Positions 1 to 6,844 are shown, numbered from the stretch's first letter. The stretch: DNA of 15,658 nt from JACKOD01 sp041591635 (GCA_041591635.1 JBFHRO010000062.1:1-15658); one strand, 5' to 3'. Numbers and translations are program-made. Notes: generated from the letters alone by a model not told the origin.

Positions 1-300
1 CTTATCACTCGCGCCCATGCACTCAAACCAGACAGCCCTGCCATTCTCGACAGCCTTGGCTGGGTGTATTACAGACTTGGGAATCATGAGGAAGCCTTGA
101 ACTACCTGAAGCAGGCGTACAACAAATATCCTGATCCCGAAATAGCCGCGCATCTGGGTGAAGTGCTCTGGGTGACGGGCGACAAGGAGCAAGCCAATCA
201 CGTTTGGACATCCATACTCAAAGACGCGCCCGCTGACAAGCTGATTATGGATACGATGCGACGACTGGGTGCCCCTGCTTCTCCCGATGCCACACCATGA
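1..300 (+). CDS. TPR-repeat protein, 3' end only
   Basis: This open frame enters from the left edge and ends at the TGA at 298-300, giving 99 visible residues. It contains a clear tetratricopeptide unit (residues 17-43, with DSLGWVYYRLGNHEEALNYL) and a second, weaker one (PEIAAHLGEVLWVTGDKEQA). TPR proteins with this C-terminus are commonly encoded directly upstream of lolB in gammaproteobacteria and are thought to be periplasmic or lipoprotein scaffolds; the N-terminus that would show a signal peptide lies outside the window. The stop overlaps the lolB start as ATGA, so the two genes are very likely co-transcribed and translationally coupled. The specific function is not determinable from this fragment. 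Confidence 0.85.
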   Translation, partial: LITRAHALKPDSPAILDSLGWVYYRLGNHEEALNYLKQAYNKYPDPEIAAHLGEVLWVTGDKEQANHVWTSILKDAPADKLIMDTMRRLGAPASPDATP

Positions 301-956
301 TTTCAACACTGGCCACCGCGCATAAAGAACCAGCAACCCGCACAACCAGTCATGCCCTGTTTATTATCGCACTGACGTTCTTGCTGGATGGGTGCAGCCT
401 GCTGCAACGGCCTGCAGAGGAGCCATCCGTGACCGCCAGGATCAGCTGGGAAGCACATGCATCGCGCCTGGGCCAGCTGCACGACTGGGAAATCAACGGC
501 AAACTGGGCATCAAAACCCCCGAATCAACCCAGTCTGCCGTCATTAATCGCTGGAAGCAGTCTGGCGATCGCTACGAAATAGACTTGTCGTCCAGCGTGC
601 TTGGCCTTGGCAGTGTGCGACTTGAAGGCACAAGCGAATACATCGTCATCCAGGAATCCGGAGAAAAGCCGGTACTCTCGAGTGACCCGGAAAAGCTGAT
701 ACAGGACCACACCCACTGGAATCTCCCAGTAAGACTCCTGCCTTTCTGGATCAAGGGATTGCCCGCTCCTGAGGCTCCATCCAGCCATGAACTCAATGCC
801 AACAACCAGCTTGCCAAACTGAACCAGGCCGGATGGACGATCGACTATCAGCAGTACCAAACACTTAACACCATCAGTCTGCCAACCAAAATCGTTATCG
901 CCAATGGCAATCACAAGTTAACCTTTGTCATAAAATCCTGGAATCCATCGCACTAG
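297..956 (+). CDS. lolB: Outer-membrane lipoprotein receptor LolB
   Basis: A 219-residue protein that accepts lipoproteins from the periplasmic carrier LolA and inserts them into the inner leaflet of the outer membrane. A hydrophobic segment (residues 20-30) precedes a lipobox-like LLDGC with Cys33 as the expected lipidated residue. Ser at +2 fits outer-membrane sorting. The Asp at -2 of the lipobox is atypical. The mature part starts with the LolB pattern WEAHASRLGQLHDWEINGKL and continues with alternating strand-like segments, and the length matches the family. The ATG overlaps the TPR gene stop (ATGA) and has no clear Shine-Dalgarno sequence, suggesting translational coupling. ispE follows 29 bases later, the usual order in this group. 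Confidence 0.93.
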   Translation: MISTLATAHKEPATRTTSHALFIIALTFLLDGCSLLQRPAEEPSVTARISWEAHASRLGQLHDWEINGKLGIKTPESTQSAVINRWKQSGDRYEIDLSSSVLGLGSVRLEGTSEYIVIQESGEKPVLSSDPEKLIQDHTHWNLPVRLLPFWIKGLPAPEAPSSHELNANNQLAKLNQAGWTIDYQQYQTLNTISLPTKIVIANGNHKLTFVIKSWNPSH

Positions 957-985
957 CATCTGTTTTGTTATCCGTCAGGCCTTGC

Positions 986-1858
986 ATGAACGATCGCTCA
1001 CTCACCCTGCCTTCACCTGCCAAGTTAAACCTTTTTTTGCACATTAACGGCCGACGTGCCGATGGCTATCATGAACTGCAAACACTGTTTCAGTTCATCG
1101 ATTATTGCGATCTGCTGCGCTTCGAATTGACCGACACACCTGAAATCCGACTCACAGGTGACACTCTTGGCATTCCAGAATCGGCCAACCTTGTGTACCG
1201 GGCCGCCCAACAACTGCTTGAACGCAGACAAGTGAACGCAGGTATCCACATTCACCTGACCAAGGTCATACCCATGGGCGGCGGGCTTGGTGGTGGCAGT
1301 TCAAACGCAGCCACCACCCTGATTGGGCTCAATCATCTATGGCGGTGTGGTTATACCCGGGAAGAACTCTGTCGAATCGGAAAAGAACTGGGCGCCGATG
1401 TCCCCGTGTTTATCGCCGGACATGCGGCCTGGGCTGAAGGTATCGGAGAAATTCTCACGCCCGTGACCCCGCGGGAACCTTGGTATCTGGTTGTTATTCC
1501 AAACGTTGGCGTCAGTACTGCCGAAATATTTTCCGACGAAAGGTTGACAAGAGATACACCCAAGATCAAAATAGCGCCCGCTTTCGAGGGAAACGCCCCG
1601 AGTTACAAAAACGACTGCCAAGCAATCGTTTGCAGAAAATATCCAGAAGTGCAAACTGCACTTAACCATCTGGAGAAATTTGGTAACGCACGAATGACGG
1701 GCACAGGTGCATGTGTTTTTGTTTCATTCGAGACAGAAACGCAAGCGACGGAAGCAAAGCACCAACTTCCTTCGAATCTTGCATGTTTCATCGCCAAAGG
1801 TTTGAATTTATCGCCTTTGTACAGAATCCAGAAAGAACTGGAACAGACAGCAAGATGA
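986..1858 (+). CDS. ispE: 4-diphosphocytidyl-2-C-methyl-D-erythritol kinase IspE
   Basis: A GHMP-superfamily kinase that phosphorylates 4-diphosphocytidyl-methylerythritol with ATP in the MEP isoprenoid pathway. The N-terminal PSPAKLNLFLHI carries the substrate-binding Lys13. The glycine-rich ATP loop PMGGGLGGGSSNA is at residues 97-109, Asp138 sits in the GADVPVF motif, and the C-terminal motif MTGTGACVFV is present. I chose the ATG at 986 (290 aa) because it matches the usual N-terminus; an in-frame TTG at 965 would add seven residues with no family match. The gene ends only six bases before tRNA-Gln, so the tRNA is probably processed from a transcript shared with ispE. The product supplies precursors used by IspB, encoded later in the window. 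Confidence 0.95.
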   Translation: MNDRSLTLPSPAKLNLFLHINGRRADGYHELQTLFQFIDYCDLLRFELTDTPEIRLTGDTLGIPESANLVYRAAQQLLERRQVNAGIHIHLTKVIPMGGGLGGGSSNAATTLIGLNHLWRCGYTREELCRIGKELGADVPVFIAGHAAWAEGIGEILTPVTPREPWYLVVIPNVGVSTAEIFSDERLTRDTPKIKIAPAFEGNAPSYKNDCQAIVCRKYPEVQTALNHLEKFGNARMTGTGACVFVSFETETQATEAKHQLPSNLACFIAKGLNLSPLYRIQKELEQTAR

Positions 1859-1864
1859 TTCTAC

Positions 1865-1939
1865 TGGGGTGTCGCCAAGCGGTAAGGCAGCAGGTTTTGA
1901 TCCTGCCATGCGTTGGTTCGAATCCAGCCACCCCAGCCA
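1865..1939 (+). tRNA. tRNA-Gln (anticodon TTG)
   Basis: A 75-nt cloverleaf with an encoded CCA end. The acceptor stem TGGGGTG pairs with CACCCCA. The D-arm contains GCCAAGCGGTAAGGC, the anticodon loop reads TTTTGAT with TTG, and the T-loop is TTCGAAT. Sequence and length closely resemble the standard gammaproteobacterial tRNA-Gln. It sits between ispE and prs, a conserved position, with no separate promoter visible, so it is probably cut from a polycistronic transcript. Confidence 0.97.
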
Positions 1940-1993
1940 TACTCCCGCCTATCCCATATTCAAAGACGATTCTCATTGAGCGAAGGTGACATT

Positions 1994-2938
1994 GTGTCCA
2001 AGCTGATGGTATTCACTGGCAACGCACACCCTGAACTTGCCGAAAAAGTAGTCAATGCCCTGCACATACCCTTGGGTGACGCATCGGTAACCAAGTTCAG
2101 TGATGGCGAAATCTCGACCGAAATCACCGAAAACGTGCGTGGCCGAGACGTATTTATCATTCAACCCACCTGTAACCCAACCAATGACAACCTGATGGAA
2201 CTTCTGTTCATGGCTGATGCCGTGCGCAGAGCCTCGGCATCCAGAATCACCGCCGTTGTCCCCTATTTCGGCTATGCCCGCCAGGATCGCAGGGTAAGAT
2301 CCATGCGCGTTCCTATCAGCGCAAAAGTGGTCGCCGACATGATGACCGGCGTGGGAATCAACCGCCTTTTGACGGTCGACCTGCATGCAGACCAGATTCA
2401 GGGCTTCTTTGGCATTCCCGTTGACAACATTTATGCCACCCCCGTACTGGTGGACGACATCGAGAGACAGAACTATGACAACTTTGTTGTTGTCTCCCCC
2501 GACGTAGGCGGCGTAGTACGCGCTCGCGCCATGGCCAAGCGCCTTAACGATGCAGATCTTGCGATCATCGATAAACGGCGCCCCAAAGCCAATACCGCTC
2601 AGGTCATGCACATTATTGGTGACGTCGAAGGCAAAACCTGCATCCTCATCGATGACATCGTTGATACCGCGGGCACCTTGTGCAAGGCCGCCAACGCGCT
2701 CAAGGAGCACGGCGCCAAGAAAGTGGTGTCCTATATCACGCACCCCGTGCTTTCCGGACCCGCCATCAGCAACATCGAAGCCTCATTGCTTGACGAACTT
2801 ATCATCACAGACACCATTCCGCTTTGTGATCGCGCAAAAAAATGTGGTAAAATCCGGCCCCTTACGATGTCCAGGCTGTTGGCTGAGTCCATTCGTCGCA
2901 TCAGCAACGAGGAATCCATCAGCGCCATGTTCGACTGA
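1994..2938 (+). CDS. prs: Ribose-phosphate pyrophosphokinase (PRPP synthase)
   Basis: A 314-residue enzyme making PRPP from ribose 5-phosphate and ATP, feeding purine, pyrimidine, NAD, histidine and tryptophan synthesis. Visible motifs are FSDGEI near residue 36, the PYFGYARQDRR region (90-100), VDLHADQIQGFF (128-139) with His131, KRRP (194-197) and the PRPP-binding loop CILIDDIVDTAGTL (216-229). The GTG at 1994 is chosen because AAGGTGA lies just upstream at 1983-1989 and the product then has the usual length. A longer open frame begins inside the tRNA-Gln T-arm and is not credible as a start. A promoter-like TTGTGA/TAAAAT pair lies within the 3' end of this gene, and a hairpin terminator follows. 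Confidence 0.96.
   Translation: MSKLMVFTGNAHPELAEKVVNALHIPLGDASVTKFSDGEISTEITENVRGRDVFIIQPTCNPTNDNLMELLFMADAVRRASASRITAVVPYFGYARQDRRVRSMRVPISAKVVADMMTGVGINRLLTVDLHADQIQGFFGIPVDNIYATPVLVDDIERQNYDNFVVVSPDVGGVVRARAMAKRLNDADLAIIDKRRPKANTAQVMHIIGDVEGKTCILIDDIVDTAGTLCKAANALKEHGAKKVVSYITHPVLSGPAISNIEASLLDELIITDTIPLCDRAKKCGKIRPLTMSRLLAESIRRISNEESISAMFD
2824..2853 (+). promoter_or_regulatory. Possible internal promoter for rplY inside prs
   Basis: TTGTGA (2824-2829) and TAAAAT (2848-2853) are separated by 18 bases and followed by a GC-rich stretch, CCGGCCCC. A GC-rich discriminator is typical of stringently controlled promoters of translation genes. It could drive rplY, which is an independently transcribed, ppGpp-repressed gene in E. 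coli. The sequence also encodes conserved Prs residues, so chance is possible. Confidence 0.4.
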
Positions 2939-2991
2939 CGTCCCATTGCAAAATGGAAACAGCAGAGCGCAGGCACAAGTAAAATACAGAT

Positions 2992-3040
2992 AAAACCGGG
3001 ATACTGCCGACAAACCTGTCGACAAGTCCCGGTTTTGTTT
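2992..3040 (+). terminator. Rho-independent terminator/attenuator after prs
   Basis: A ten-base arm AAAACCGGGA (2992-3001) pairs perfectly with TCCCGGTTTT (3027-3036) and is followed by GTTTT. The loop itself contains a near-perfect inner stem, TGCCGACA against TGTCGACA, so the structure is one long interrupted hairpin. It would end prs transcripts, but since no good promoter is visible between it and rplY it may act as an attenuator rather than a full stop. Confidence 0.7.
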
Positions 3041-3059
3041 TAACCGGCGATCTCTCGCC
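3029..3059 (+). promoter_or_regulatory. Competing hairpins in the rplY leader
   Basis: CCGGTT (3029-3034) can pair with AACCGG (3042-3047) and so compete with the terminator, whose 3' arm it uses. A further small hairpin, GGCGA (3046-3050) with TCGCC (3055-3059), overlaps that one in turn. The pairings are exact in sequence; a switching role is inference. Confidence 0.35.
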
Positions 3060-3067
3060 AAACAACC

Positions 3068-3101
3068 CCGCATCACTGTCTGGTCGCAAGAAGTTGTGCG
3101 G
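3068..3101 (+). promoter_or_regulatory. Stem-loop before the rplY ribosome binding site
   Basis: CCGCATCAC (3068-3076) pairs with GTTGTGCGG (3093-3101) with one mismatch and one GU pair, leaving a 16-nt loop. It ends about eight bases before the Shine-Dalgarno sequence TGAGGAAA of rplY. In E. coli, rplY is under autogenous translational control by L25 acting on its 5' leader. This hairpin is a candidate for the equivalent element, by position only. Confidence 0.35.
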
Positions 3102-3121
3102 TTATTTGAGGAAAAACAGCA

Positions 3122-3742
3122 ATGTCAAACGATTTTGTCATCGAAGCAACACTCAGAACCGACCAGGGGAAAGGTGCGAGCCGCCGCCTTCGTCGTCTGC
3201 AAAACCTGGTACCCGCCATCATCTACGGCGGAGAAAACAAAGACCCCGTCTGCCTGAGCATCCCGCAAAACAAACTCGCTCACGCACTCCAGAACGAAGC
3301 CTTCTACTCTCACATTTTGACCATCAAGTACGATGGAAAAGAGGAAAGCGCCATTCTGAAAAGCCTGCAACGTCATCCAGCAAAAAATGACGTGACTCAC
3401 GCAGATTTTCTGCGCGTATCCAAGAATCAGGAGATTCGCGTTCACGTACCCCTGCACTTCATCAATGAAGACAACTGCAAAGGAGTCAAGCAAGGGGGAG
3501 GCGTCATTTCACACCAGCTGATCGAAGTCGAAGTCATTTGCTTGCCAGATAACCTGCCAGAGTTCATTGAAATCGATATGACCAATGTTGAACTGGATCA
3601 AGTCTTCCACCTCAGCGATATAACGCTTCCTGAAGGCGTCATTCTTTCTGCACTGACACACGGCGATGACCACAACCATCCTGTGGTTGCAGTACACAAG
3701 CCCAAGGGCGCAAAGACTGACGAAGAATCAGCAGCAGAGTAA
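3122..3742 (+). CDS. rplY: 50S ribosomal protein L25 (Ctc type, two domains)
   Basis: A 206-residue L25 protein that binds loop E of 5S rRNA in the large subunit central protuberance. Residues 1-95 form the 5S-binding domain (FVIEATLRTDQGKGASRRLR at the start, then VPAIIYGG). Residues 100-190 match the C-terminal TL5/Ctc beta domain (QEIRVHVPLHFINED, later LPEGVILSAL), so this is the long form, unlike the roughly 94-residue E. coli protein. The acidic tail TDEESAAE is typical. The start has a good Shine-Dalgarno sequence (TGAGGAAA). The leader carries several hairpins listed separately. pth follows after 24 bases and is probably co-transcribed, an arrangement common in Pseudomonas-like bacteria. 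Confidence 0.96.
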   Translation: MSNDFVIEATLRTDQGKGASRRLRRLQNLVPAIIYGGENKDPVCLSIPQNKLAHALQNEAFYSHILTIKYDGKEESAILKSLQRHPAKNDVTHADFLRVSKNQEIRVHVPLHFINEDNCKGVKQGGGVISHQLIEVEVICLPDNLPEFIEIDMTNVELDQVFHLSDITLPEGVILSALTHGDDHNHPVVAVHKPKGAKTDEESAAE

Positions 3743-3766
3743 CCTTCCACAGAAAAGCAAGGCATT

Positions 3767-4354
3767 ATGGCGGACCAAATCAAACTTGTTGCAGGACTCG
3801 GAAACCCCGGAACGCAATATGAGGATACCCGCCACAATGCCGGTGCCATTTTAATTGACTATCTCGCCCGCGCCCACGCTCAAACACTCAAGCCGGAACG
3901 CAAGTTTTTCGGATACTACGCCAAAATCCATACCCAGGGGCAGGATCTGCACCTGCTGGTTCCCACCACGTTTATGAATCGCAGCGGTACCGCCGTAAAT
4001 GCCCTCTGCCAGTTTTTCAAGATCAGCCCACATCAAGTACTGATTGCACACGATGAACTCGACATCCCCAACGGAACCGCCAGGTTAAAACTGGGCGGAG
4101 GCCATGGCGGCCACAATGGACTGCGTGACATCATTACCCATTTTGGCGGCGACAAGAATTTCTATCGACTGCGACTTGGCATTGATCATCCCGGCGACAA
4201 AGCACTGGTCACAGACCACGTTCTGGGGCGTCTGGGAAAAACCGAAATGACCCACCTCAACGCCATTAATGCTGAAATCGTCCACATCCTCCCCGACATC
4301 CTGGCCGGTGACTGGCAAAAAGCCATGAATCGCCTGCACTCGTTTAAGGCGTAG
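3767..4354 (+). CDS. pth: Peptidyl-tRNA hydrolase
   Basis: A 195-residue enzyme that releases peptidyl chains from tRNAs that drop off the ribosome, recycling the tRNA. Catalytic and binding residues are visible: Asn13 in GLGNPG, His23 in TRHNAG, the VPTTFMNRSG segment (65-74), Asp96 in AHDELD and the glycine-rich LGGGHGGHNGLRD. Length and end (RLHSFKA) match the bacterial family. It follows rplY closely and precedes ychF, the usual pth-ychF pairing, but the intergenic spacer here carries promoter-like and duplicated sequence, so ychF probably has its own start of transcription. Confidence 0.96.
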   Translation: MADQIKLVAGLGNPGTQYEDTRHNAGAILIDYLARAHAQTLKPERKFFGYYAKIHTQGQDLHLLVPTTFMNRSGTAVNALCQFFKISPHQVLIAHDELDIPNGTARLKLGGGHGGHNGLRDIITHFGGDKNFYRLRLGIDHPGDKALVTDHVLGRLGKTEMTHLNAINAEIVHILPDILAGDWQKAMNRLHSFKA

Positions 4355-4374
4355 CCGCCCTTCCTGATCGCAGG

Positions 4375-4380
4375 TATAAT
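4375..4380 (+). promoter_or_regulatory. Upstream TATAAT element (possible ychF promoter 1)
   Basis: A perfect -10 hexamer lies 20 bases past the pth stop and is followed by GCGCCCAG. No convincing -35 sequence lies 16-18 bases upstream. It resembles the second element at 4467-4472 over about 14 bases, TATAATGC followed by CCCAG, suggesting an old duplication. Confidence 0.4.
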
Positions 4381-4421
4381 GCGCCCAGTCTTCACAGCGC
4401 CCGTTAGCCGCTGGCAACAAT

Positions 4422-4459
4422 CACCTGAACCAATAACGGCCACCTGAACCAATAACGGC
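4422..4459 (+). repeat. Perfect 19-bp tandem duplication
   Basis: CACCTGAACCAATAACGGC occurs twice with no spacer (4422-4440 and 4441-4459). Perfect identity suggests a recent slippage or duplication event. Copy 2 contains CTGAAC, spaced 17 bases from the TATAAT at 4467, so the unit may include the -35 region of the ychF promoter, in which case the duplication also copied that hexamer. Confidence 0.97.
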
Positions 4460-4472
4460 GTGGCGCTATAAT
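4444..4472 (+). promoter_or_regulatory. Probable ychF promoter
   Basis: TATAAT at 4467-4472 is a perfect -10 hexamer about 80 bases before the ychF start. A weak -35 candidate, CTGAAC (4444-4449), lies 17 bases upstream inside the second copy of the tandem repeat. Confidence 0.5.
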
Positions 4473-4551
4473 GCCCCCAGGTATCACGGGCACCTCCTCG
4501 TACGATCAACCCGTATTTTTATTTAGCCACTTTAGATGATGAGAGTTTGAC

Positions 4552-5643
4552 ATGGGTTTTAATTGCGGAATTGTTGGCCTGCCAAATGTCGGCAAATCAA
4601 CACTATTTAATGCGCTGACCAAAGCAGGCATCGGGGCAGAAAACTTTCCATTTTGCACCATTGAGCCCAATGCTGGCGTGGTAGCCATGCCCGACCCCCG
4701 CCTCAACAAGCTCAGCGACATCGTCAAGCCGCAACGCACTGTGCCAACCACCATGGAATTCGTTGACATTGCAGGGCTGGTTGCAGGCGCATCAAAGGGC
4801 GAAGGACTGGGCAATCAATTTCTCGCCAACATTCGACAAACCGATGCCATCGCCCATGTTGTCCGCTGCTTTAGTGACGATAACGTTATTCATGTTGCCA
4901 ACAAGGTAGACCCAGCCGCAGACATAGAAGTCATCAATACCGAACTCGCCCTGGCCGATCTTGAAACGGCCGACAAGGCCATCAAGCGGCTGACAAGAGT
5001 TGCCAAAGGTGGCGACAAAGAAGCAAAAATGCAGATTGAACTGCTGGAGCGAATTCTGCCTCGCCTCAACGAAGGCAAGTCGGTTCGAAGCCTGGGGCTC
5101 AACAAAGACGAACTCTTGCTGATTCGCGAACTGTGCCTGCTCACAGTCAAACCAACCATGTATATCGCCAATGTCCACGAGGACGGCTTCGAGAACAATC
5201 CCTACCTGGAAACCGTCAATCGCATTGCCGCGAGCGAGGGCGCCGTTGTTGTGCCTATCTGCAACAAACTGGAAGCCGAAATCGCTGAACTGGAGGATGA
5301 CGAAAAGAAGGAATTTCTCGCTGATCTGGGAATGGAAGAACCCGGACTGGATCGTGTAATACGCGCCGGATATAAACTGCTGGGACTGCAGACCTACTTC
5401 ACCGCAGGTGTGAAAGAAGTTCGGGCATGGACAATTAAGCAAGGAGCCACCGCACCTCAAGCCGCCGGGGTTATACATACAGACTTTGAGCGTGGATTCA
5501 TCCGGGCAGAGGTCACCGGCTATGAGGATTTCGTACGCTACAACGGCGAATCGGGCGCCAAGGAAGCCGGCAAATGGCGTCTTGAGGGCAAAGATTACAT
5601 CGTTCAGGACGGCGATATCATCCACTTCCGCTTCAACGTTTAA
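4552..5643 (+). CDS. ychF: Redox-regulated ATPase YchF (Obg/OLA1 family)
   Basis: A 363-residue P-loop NTPase of the Obg/OLA1 family that prefers ATP over GTP, binds ribosomes and influences stress responses and translation start choice. The G1 loop GLPNVGKST is at residues 9-17, G3 reads DIAGLVAGASKGEGLGNQF, and the altered G4 motif NVHED replaces NKxD, as usual in YchF. The C-terminal TGS domain runs from about residue 280 (QTYFTAGVKEVRAWT) to the end (DGDIIHFRFNV). Length is exactly typical. A purine-rich GATGAGAG precedes the start. It stands alone between pth and tRNA-Met, with its own probable promoter. Confidence 0.97.
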   Translation: MGFNCGIVGLPNVGKSTLFNALTKAGIGAENFPFCTIEPNAGVVAMPDPRLNKLSDIVKPQRTVPTTMEFVDIAGLVAGASKGEGLGNQFLANIRQTDAIAHVVRCFSDDNVIHVANKVDPAADIEVINTELALADLETADKAIKRLTRVAKGGDKEAKMQIELLERILPRLNEGKSVRSLGLNKDELLLIRELCLLTVKPTMYIANVHEDGFENNPYLETVNRIAASEGAVVVPICNKLEAEIAELEDDEKKEFLADLGMEEPGLDRVIRAGYKLLGLQTYFTAGVKEVRAWTIKQGATAPQAAGVIHTDFERGFIRAEVTGYEDFVRYNGESGAKEAGKWRLEGKDYIVQDGDIIHFRFNV

Positions 5644-5677
5644 ACCGTCAAAACAAGAAATGGCGCGATCACAAGGG

Positions 5678-5706
5678 TTGACATGCTTCGTCAAAAACAC
5701 CAGAAT
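5678..5706 (+). promoter_or_regulatory. Promoter of tRNA-Met
   Basis: TTGACA (5678-5683) and CAGAAT (5701-5706) are separated by 17 bases and followed by ACGCGCCTC, a GC-rich discriminator as seen in stable RNA promoters. The tRNA begins 19 bases after the -10 element. Confidence 0.75.
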
Positions 5707-5724
5707 ACGCGCCTCGAAAAGCAT

Positions 5725-5801
5725 GGCAAGATAGCTCAGTTGGTTAGAGCACAACACTCATAATGTTGGGGTCGGCGGTTCAACTCCGCCTCTTGCTACC
5801 A
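5725..5801 (+). tRNA. Elongator tRNA-Met (anticodon CAT)
   Basis: A 77-nt cloverleaf with an encoded CCA end. The acceptor GGCAAGA pairs with TCTTGCT, the D-arm is GCTCAGTTGGTTAGAGC, the anticodon stem-loop is CAACA-CTCATAA-TGTTG, the variable loop is GGGTC and the T-loop is TTCAACT. The D-arm, anticodon region and variable loop match elongator tRNA-Met rather than initiator tRNA or tRNA-Ile(CAT). The first pair of the acceptor stem is G1-U72, a wobble, where E. coli has G-C. It has its own promoter and a strong terminator. Confidence 0.95.
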
Positions 5802-5810
5802 TTTTTCTAT

Positions 5811-5844
5811 AAAAAAAGACCGCATTAGTCGGTCTTTTTTTTTT
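5811..5844. terminator. Bidirectional terminator between tRNA-Met and plsC
   Basis: GACCG (5818-5822) pairs with CGGTC (5830-5834) around a 7-base loop, extended by seven A's on the left pairing with T's on the right; ten T's follow. Read on either strand it gives a stem with a U-tract, so it can end both tRNA-Met (+) and the convergent acyltransferase gene (-). Confidence 0.92.
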
Positions 5845-5898
5845 CACCTCCGCAATGAAACAGCATTTCATACGGGTGCCCGATTCACTCCACTCGCT

Positions 5899-6660
5899 TT
5901 ATTCCGCCATTACAACGTCCCGGCTCACTACGTCACTTCCGCCACGCAGAGCATGGCTTTTGGCTCGAATCCAGGCTTCCACTTCCTCATGCAGCTCGTC
6001 TCGATTACGCCCCAAGGTATCCATTGCAGGCCCGATAACAACCAAAACAACCCCTGGGCGCTTAATGACCGTTCCAGCCGGCCAACACAGACCCGCATTA
6101 TGAGCAACCGGCAACACTTTTGACTGTGACAGACAGGCGAGCGCCACTCCCCCCTTATTGAACTTGCTCGTCTTCCCGGGTCGAACACGGGTACCTTCAG
6201 GAAAAATCACGACCCAGCAACCCTCTGCCAGCCGCTGTCGTCCTTGCGACAGTAACTGACGCAAAGCGGCGGCTGGCTTGCTGCGATCAATGGCAATGGG
6301 CTTGAGGTAGTGCAAAATCCACCCGAATACCGGAATTTTCAAGAGTTCTTTTTTCAATACGGTAGATTGAGGCTGAAACAACCCGCCAAGACAGTAAGTC
6401 TCCCAGGCACTCTCGTGATTGCTTATAACTACGCAGGGCTCGGAGGGAATATTCTCGCGCCCGATGATTTCGAATCGAATGCCACAAGCTACTCGCGCCC
6501 AGCCCAAAATCAGCCAATCAACCCAGGCCAGCAGGCGTATTTGCCGGGAACCACTCAACAATGGAAAAACTGCAAGGGAAACCAGACCAAGCAAGCCAAT
6601 GATAGAGGCATAACCAAGGTAGAAAATCAAAGAACGAAAAAAGTAGAATAATTCGAGCAT
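5899..6660 (-). CDS. plsC: PlsC-type lysophospholipid acyltransferase
   Basis: A 253-residue 1-acyl-glycerol-3-phosphate acyltransferase-family protein that would acylate lysophosphatidic acid to phosphatidic acid at the inner membrane. Two hydrophobic N-terminal segments (residues 5-35 and about 43-60) are visible. Motif I is NHESAWET (81-88), an HX4E version of the usual HX4D with His82 and Glu87; this variant occurs in a PlsC subfamily of Pseudomonas-like bacteria that has HQSTWET. Motif III FPEGTR is at 153-158, and LPVAHNAG and a VIGP motif follow. An AGGTGT sequence precedes the start. The gene is divergent from fabB and convergent with tRNA-Met, so it appears monocistronic. The substrate could differ from that of the main PlsC. 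Confidence 0.88.
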   Translation of the reverse strand: MLELFYFFRSLIFYLGYASIIGLLGLVSLAVFPLLSGSRQIRLLAWVDWLILGWARVACGIRFEIIGRENIPSEPCVVISNHESAWETYCLGGLFQPQSTVLKKELLKIPVFGWILHYLKPIAIDRSKPAAALRQLLSQGRQRLAEGCWVVIFPEGTRVRPGKTSKFNKGGVALACLSQSKVLPVAHNAGLCWPAGTVIKRPGVVLVVIGPAMDTLGRNRDELHEEVEAWIRAKSHALRGGSDVVSRDVVMAE

Positions 6661-6778
6661 TCAAGACACCTATAAAATAATGCGGTACTTTAACAGCTCA
6701 TACTGACTTATCACACCAAGCAGGTAGCATTTCCCAACAAAACCCGCCGAGGACTGTTAGTCGTGCCGTTTTTTTAGC

Positions 6779-6784
6779 TAGAAT
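6779..6784 (+). promoter_or_regulatory. Possible fabB -10 element
   Basis: TAGAAT (five of six consensus bases) lies 60 bases before the fabB start and is followed by ACGCCGGGG, a GC-rich discriminator. The -35 region is weak (TTAGTC at 6757-6762). I found no convincing FadR-like or FabR-like palindrome in the 184-bp plsC-fabB gap. Confidence 0.4.
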
Positions 6785-6844
6785 ACGCCGGGGAAACCAT
6801 CCGCAATCCCCCACCGACACAAACGATACTTAAAGAGAGTTTCA

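Noticed and set aside
1913..1993. N-terminal extension of prs starting inside tRNA-Gln
   Set aside because: The start would lie in the tRNA T-arm; the GTG at 1994 has a good Shine-Dalgarno and gives the family length.
1973..2743. 256-codon open frame on the - strand
   Set aside because: It is antisense to prs and reads as a composition shadow with no family resemblance.
4792..5757. 321-codon open frame on the - strand
   Set aside because: It is antisense to nearly all of ychF, has no recognisable domain and runs into tRNA-Met; it is a frame shadow of a conserved gene.
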